From assembly GCA_036394195.1 (NCBI GenBank), contig DASWFO010000219.1:1-6199 (forward strand): a DNA stretch of 6,199 nucleotides. Reading direction: 5' to 3'. The notes beneath the pieces are model-generated. The model searched no databases. It saw only the letters and a program-made list of their open reading frames with translations, and was not told the origin of the DNA. Below are positions 3,578-6,199 of the stretch, in pieces. Made by a program: the position numbers and the translations under genes. The DNA is from DATJPD01 sp036394195. GTDB taxonomy: Bacteria; Pseudomonadota; Alphaproteobacteria; CACIAM-22H2. How positions within the stretch are numbered: the first letter of the stretch is position 1; each line of letters begins with the position of its first letter.

Positions 3578-6199
3578 AACGGTGCCGGACGAACCGAAGC
3601 TGGGGCAGGGACGAGCCCGGCTGCTGCCGGCACGATCGGCGCCGCACTCGAGCAAGCGGTACGTGCGGCCGGCCGACGGGAGTCGGTGGTTCACGTCGGC
3701 GCTGGGACCCGCCAGACGTACTCCTCATTAAAGGACGAGGTTCAGAAGATTGCGCGTGCCCTGCTTGCAAGCGGGGTTGGCCGCGGCGACCGCGTCGCCG
3801 TGCTGGCGGGCAACGTGGCGCAGTGGCCGTCCATCCAGCTGGCCGCGGGCGTGATCGGAGCGATCCTCGTCCCCATCAATCCGAGCTATCGGGCGGATGA
3901 GATCGCGCACCTCCTGCGCCATTCCGGTTCTTCAATCTTGCTCGCGGCCCCCGGCGAGCGTCATCGCGACGACCTTGCGACCGTTCTCAGTGGTCCGGAC
4001 TCCGCACGCGTGGCGGTCGCGATCGGCGACGACTTCTCGCTGCCGAAGCTGGGTGGCTGGCAGGAGTGGCTCAAAGCCGGAAGCGTCATCGATGACGACC
4101 GGCTGAAGCGCTCCGCCTCACTGGTCCAGTCGACCGACGTCGCCTCCATCCTCTACACGTCTGGCACCACCGGCAGCGCGAAGGGGGCGATGCTCACACA
4201 TCGCGGCATGCTGCAGAACGCGACCGCCGTCGGCGCGGCCATCAAGCTGCGTCCTGGCGACCGCCTATGCCTTCCGGTGCCGCTGCACCATTGCTTCGGC
4301 TGCGTGATGGGCACGCTTGGAGCGCTGGTTTACCACGCCACGCTGGTGATGCCGAGCGAGCGCTTCGACGCCGACTCCGTGCTGCGGGCGATCGCCTCCG
4401 AGCGGTGCACCGTCCTTTACGGAGTGCCGACCATGTTCCACGCCGAGATCGAGCGCCAGTCGAAGGTCGGTGCTGACCTCACCACGCTGCGCACCGGCAT
4501 CATCGCCGGAGCCCCCGTCGATCCTGAGCTTGCCCGCACCGCGGCGCGTGAGCTGCACATCCCCGCGCTGACCGTGGCTTATGGCCTGACTGAGGCTTCG
4601 CCGGTTGTCACGCAGTCGACGGTCGATGACCCCGAGGAGCTCAGGCTCGGCACGGTCGGCAGGCCGATCGCCGGCGCGACCGTGAAGGCGATCGACCCCG
4701 ACAGCGGCCGCACTCGACCCGCCGGCACGCTCGGGGAGCTCTGCACTCGCGGCCCGATGGTGATGCAAGGCTACTGGGGCATGCCAGAGGAGACCAAGGC
4801 GGCGATTGACGCCGGGGGTTGGCTGCACACCGGCGACCTGGCTGAACGCGACGCCCATGGTTACTGGCGGATCGAAGGGCGGATCAAAGACATGATCATC
4901 CGCGGCGGCGAGAACATCTATCCCGCGGAGCTCGAATCGATCGCCCGCCGTCACCCCGCGATCGCCGACGCCGCGGTCATCGGCACCCCGTCCGACTACT
5001 ACGGCGAGGAGGTCTTTGCCTGGGTACGCGCCGTCCCCGGAGCCTCGATCAGCGCCGAAGAGGTGCGCCGCCACTTCGCGGAGCACCTTGCCGCGTACAA
5101 GGTGCCGAAGGCGGTCGGCTTCCTCGATCAGTTCCCGATGACCGAATCGGGCAAGGTGCTGAAGACAAAGCTGCGCGAGATGGCCGCCGGCGGCGCTCCG
5201 GCGCAGGGCTCTCGACCGGAGTCGCCCCCGTCAGCGGACGCCATCGGCCTCCCCTGGCTCGAGGCGAAGGGTGACCCCCAGGCCGCACGCACCGCTCTCG
5301 CAGCGTCTGCGCCCCGACCAGGCTGGAACCGACCCGATCAACCCACCTGGGGCGCGATGGGCGCTCCGCCGACCACGACGGAAAAGGAGAAACCAATGCC
5401 CACCACCACCGGCAACGGCCGCAAACGCGGCAAGCGAATCAAGGCCTGGGGCATCGGCACCAACGTCAGGGAGCAGATCGAAGCCACTGGCGAGAAGCCG
5501 ATCATGTACCAGGCGCTCGGGACGCCCGTGCGCTCCGAGCACCCGTTCAACCTGTACAACGACATCCGCAGCCAGCCGGACGCTCTCAGCGGAACGTTCG
5601 AGACCGCGCACGAGGGTGTCGAGATCGCGCGTCGCCTGCAGGAGAGGCGGCCGGAGGCGGTCATCGGGCTTGGTTCAGGGACGTCGCAATACGTGGCCCA
5701 GGTCGCCAATGCCGCCTTTGCACGCTTTGCGGGCCTCCCCGGCTGGGACTTCGACTCGCTGGCCTTCCTGCGCTATCCGCCACCGCTGGATTTCCCGAAG
5801 ATCGCCGCGATCGCGTACTCGGGCAGCGGGAGCACGGTCGACACGGTGGCCGCGGCCAAGGCCTCGCGCGAGCAGGGCGCATACACCGTCGCCTTCACGT
5901 CGGTGGACGGCAGCCCGGTCGTGCAGGCGACCGATGCCAGGATCCTCACCGCGGGTGGCTTCGACACGGGCGGGTCGGACACGTTCCATTACACCGCGCG
6001 CGTGGCCGCCGCGATCAACCTCGCGCTGGAGCTGGGAAAGCTGCGCAGGAACGGACAGCACGACTACACGGAGCTGCAGCGCCAGCTGCTGGACACGCCG
6101 CGGATGATGGCGGAGCGGCTCGACTCCATCGACGCACGCTGCAAGACGATCGCCGAGAGATACAAGGATGTACGCGGCATCCTGGTGGTCGGGGCGGGC
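3152..6199 (+). CDS. Fusion frame: N-terminal domain, AMP-dependent acyl-CoA synthetase, SIS isomerase (3' partial)
   Basis: I read this frame codon by codon from ATG 3152 to the window end and found no stop in 1016 codons. AGGGAG at 3138-3143 lies 8 bases before the ATG. Order: residues 1 to about 142, an alpha/beta domain of uncertain family; 143-160, a Gly/Ala/Thr-rich linker; about 160-680, a complete acyl-CoA synthetase; about 681-748, a Pro/Ala-rich linker; 749-1016 and beyond, a GlmS-like SIS protein cut by the window. The ligase activates a carboxylic acid with ATP and CoA; SIS domains bind phosphosugars. No BMC system I know of joins these activities. Because SIS has its own strong RBS and ATG in the same frame (5396), two products (full fusion and free SIS) are possible. 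Alternatively a stop was lost by an indel or sequence error: a shift to the frame one base earlier would reach TGA at 5272-5274. The open frame is certain; that the fusion is the working protein is likely but unproven. Confidence 0.75.
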   Translation, partial: MPGTVWIRVSSRAELEALRRRRVGDVYVIPNGRTQIYGRPGDTLCVELSEADVAINPRRVVAALPIRAGILVPASAAGLAVLSEAKARARSPLAVRIDSNDDLAAAATAGADYAVAVDASRMLAAGRGQTVLVELMAFSSAVNGAGRTEAGAGTSPAAAGTIGAALEQAVRAAGRRESVVHVGAGTRQTYSSLKDEVQKIARALLASGVGRGDRVAVLAGNVAQWPSIQLAAGVIGAILVPINPSYRADEIAHLLRHSGSSILLAAPGERHRDDLATVLSGPDSARVAVAIGDDFSLPKLGGWQEWLKAGSVIDDDRLKRSASLVQSTDVASILYTSGTTGSAKGAMLTHRGMLQNATAVGAAIKLRPGDRLCLPVPLHHCFGCVMGTLGALVYHATLVMPSERFDADSVLRAIASERCTVLYGVPTMFHAEIERQSKVGADLTTLRTGIIAGAPVDPELARTAARELHIPALTVAYGLTEASPVVTQSTVDDPEELRLGTVGRPIAGATVKAIDPDSGRTRPAGTLGELCTRGPMVMQGYWGMPEETKAAIDAGGWLHTGDLAERDAHGYWRIEGRIKDMIIRGGENIYPAELESIARRHPAIADAAVIGTPSDYYGEEVFAWVRAVPGASISAEEVRRHFAEHLAAYKVPKAVGFLDQFPMTESGKVLKTKLREMAAGGAPAQGSRPESPPSADAIGLPWLEAKGDPQAARTALAASAPRPGWNRPDQPTWGAMGAPPTTTEKEKPMPTTTGNGRKRGKRIKAWGIGTNVREQIEATGEKPIMYQALGTPVRSEHPFNLYNDIRSQPDALSGTFETAHEGVEIARRLQERRPEAVIGLGSGTSQYVAQVANAAFARFAGLPGWDFDSLAFLRYPPPLDFPKIAAIAYSGSGSTVDTVAAAKASREQGAYTVAFTSVDGSPVVQATDARILTAGGFDTGGSDTFHYTARVAAAINLALELGKLRRNGQHDYTELQRQLLDTPRMMAERLDSIDARCKTIAERYKDVRGILVVGAG
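3629..5190 (+). other. AMP-forming acyl-CoA synthetase domain (ACSF2/FadD-like)
   Basis: Fusion residues about 160-680 carry all core motifs of the adenylate-forming family: YTSGTTGSAK phosphate-binding loop at 335-344; PLHHCFG; LYGVPTMFHAE; YGLTE at 477-481; GWLHTGDL from 556 with Asp562; GRIKDMIIRGGENIYP from 576 with the domain hinge; and the C-terminal TESGK with catalytic Lys668. The text is closest in feel to ACSF2/YngI-type medium- or short-chain acyl-CoA synthetases (the HHCFG...GVPTMF and RIKDMIIRGGENIYP blocks). Reaction: carboxylate + ATP + CoA gives acyl-CoA + AMP + PPi. Nothing is missing, so the domain should be active. The acyl substrate cannot be predicted. Next to shell genes and an alcohol dehydrogenase it may supply acyl-CoA for reduction, or salvage acid that leaks from the compartment. 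Confidence 0.93.
5198..5395 (+). other. Pro/Ala-rich interdomain linker with short helix
   Basis: Fusion residues about 683-748 join the ligase to the SIS part. They are rich in Pro, Ala, Ser and Thr and contain one stretch that may form a short helix, beginning DAIGLPWLEAKGD at residue 696. BMC cargo is often targeted by a short amphipathic helix set off by a flexible Pro/Ala-rich linker, so this could be an encapsulation peptide at the end of the ligase. I see no closer match to a known peptide. Third positions remain fairly G/C-rich, consistent with translation in this frame. Confidence 0.4.
5384..5398 (+). promoter_or_regulatory. Internal Shine-Dalgarno and ATG for the SIS protein
   Basis: AAGGAG (5384-5389), a 6-base spacer and ATG (5396-5398) form an excellent translation start inside the open frame of the upstream ligase and in phase with it. 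An accidental match in this position, exactly at the domain boundary, is unlikely. It suggests the SIS protein is, or recently was, made from its own start. Confidence 0.7.
5396..6199 (+). CDS. SIS-domain sugar isomerase (GlmS C-terminal-like), alternative start, 3' partial
   Basis: Read from the internal ATG, 268 residues are visible. A basic, probably flexible N-terminus (GRKRGKRIK) is followed by a block like the pre-SIS segment of GlmS (IRSQPDALSGTFE; compare EqP..l..tl). SIS domain 1 then has LGSGTSQYVAQVANAAF, IAYSGSGSTVDTVAAAKAS, QGAYTVAFTSVDGSPVVQATDA and FDTGGSDTFHYTARVAAAINLAL, matching the phosphosugar-binding loops of GlmS. The last visible residues (DVRGILVVGAG) look like the first strand and loop of a second SIS domain. 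There is no glutaminase domain before it, so it resembles isomerase/deaminase-only relatives such as FrlB or AgaS rather than whole GlmS. Expected activity is aldose-ketose isomerisation or deamination of a phosphorylated amino sugar, but the C-terminal catalytic residues lie outside the window. The same codons also form the end of the fusion frame starting at 3152. Confidence 0.72.
   Translation, partial: MPTTTGNGRKRGKRIKAWGIGTNVREQIEATGEKPIMYQALGTPVRSEHPFNLYNDIRSQPDALSGTFETAHEGVEIARRLQERRPEAVIGLGSGTSQYVAQVANAAFARFAGLPGWDFDSLAFLRYPPPLDFPKIAAIAYSGSGSTVDTVAAAKASREQGAYTVAFTSVDGSPVVQATDARILTAGGFDTGGSDTFHYTARVAAAINLALELGKLRRNGQHDYTELQRQLLDTPRMMAERLDSIDARCKTIAERYKDVRGILVVGAG

Noticed and set aside
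3073..3731. Plus-strand open frames at 3073-3453 and 3309-3731 in the start of the fusion region
   Set aside because: They are Arg/Pro-rich, overlap the end of BMC-T and the continuous fusion frame, and have no domain or ribosome site. The fusion frame has better codon use and an AGGGAG-ATG start.
4265..5086. Long minus-strand open frame (273 codons) opposite the ligase
   Set aside because: It is antisense to conserved acyl-CoA synthetase motifs. Its His/Gly/Arg-rich translation matches no family and is what high-GC coding DNA gives on the opposite strand.
5271..6107. Plus-strand open frame (278 codons) overlapping the SIS region
   Set aside because: The translation is almost entirely Arg/Ser/Pro/Thr, whereas the frame one base on contains clear SIS motifs. 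The GTG at 5271 has no good Shine-Dalgarno sequence.

Overview
The window is one tightly packed plus-strand operon from a high-GC bacterium. It encodes the shell of a bacterial microcompartment (BMC) together with candidate cargo enzymes. Codon use (strong G/C at third positions), frequent GTG/TTG starts and protein style suggest a high-GC actinobacterium. The tandem shell proteins also recall those of Haliangium ochraceum, so the phylum cannot be fixed from the sequence alone. Both ends of the window cut genes.

Layout: (1) positions 1-879, the C-terminal three quarters of an iron-dependent alcohol dehydrogenase, missing its 5' end. (2) 876-3152, five consecutive shell genes: two single-domain hexamer proteins (BMC-H, the first with an odd C-terminal tail), a tandem-domain trimer protein (BMC-T), a pentameric vertex protein (BMC-P, EutN/CcmL family) and a second BMC-T. 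(3) 3152-6199, one reading frame with no stop codon for 1016 codons, running off the window. It holds a roughly 140-residue N-terminal domain that I do not securely recognise, a complete AMP-forming acyl-CoA synthetase, a Pro/Ala-rich linker, and a GlmS-like sugar isomerase (SIS) protein. Inside this frame, just before the SIS part, sits a near-perfect Shine-Dalgarno sequence and an in-frame ATG (5396). The SIS protein may therefore be made both as a fusion and on its own.

Genes overlap by a few bases or are 1-22 bases apart, so they are almost certainly co-transcribed and no internal promoter is needed. The shell set is sufficient in principle for a closed compartment: facets from BMC-H and BMC-T, vertices from BMC-P. 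The visible enzymes are an alcohol dehydrogenase, an acyl-CoA ligase and an SIS isomerase. No acylating aldehyde dehydrogenase, phosphotransacylase or recognised signature enzyme (diol dehydratase, ethanolamine lyase, glycyl radical enzyme, aldolase) lies in the window. The substrate is therefore unknown. The ligase-SIS combination in one frame is the most unusual feature. No tRNA, rRNA, CRISPR, insertion sequence or canonical terminator was seen, and there is no gene-free stretch longer than 22 bases.
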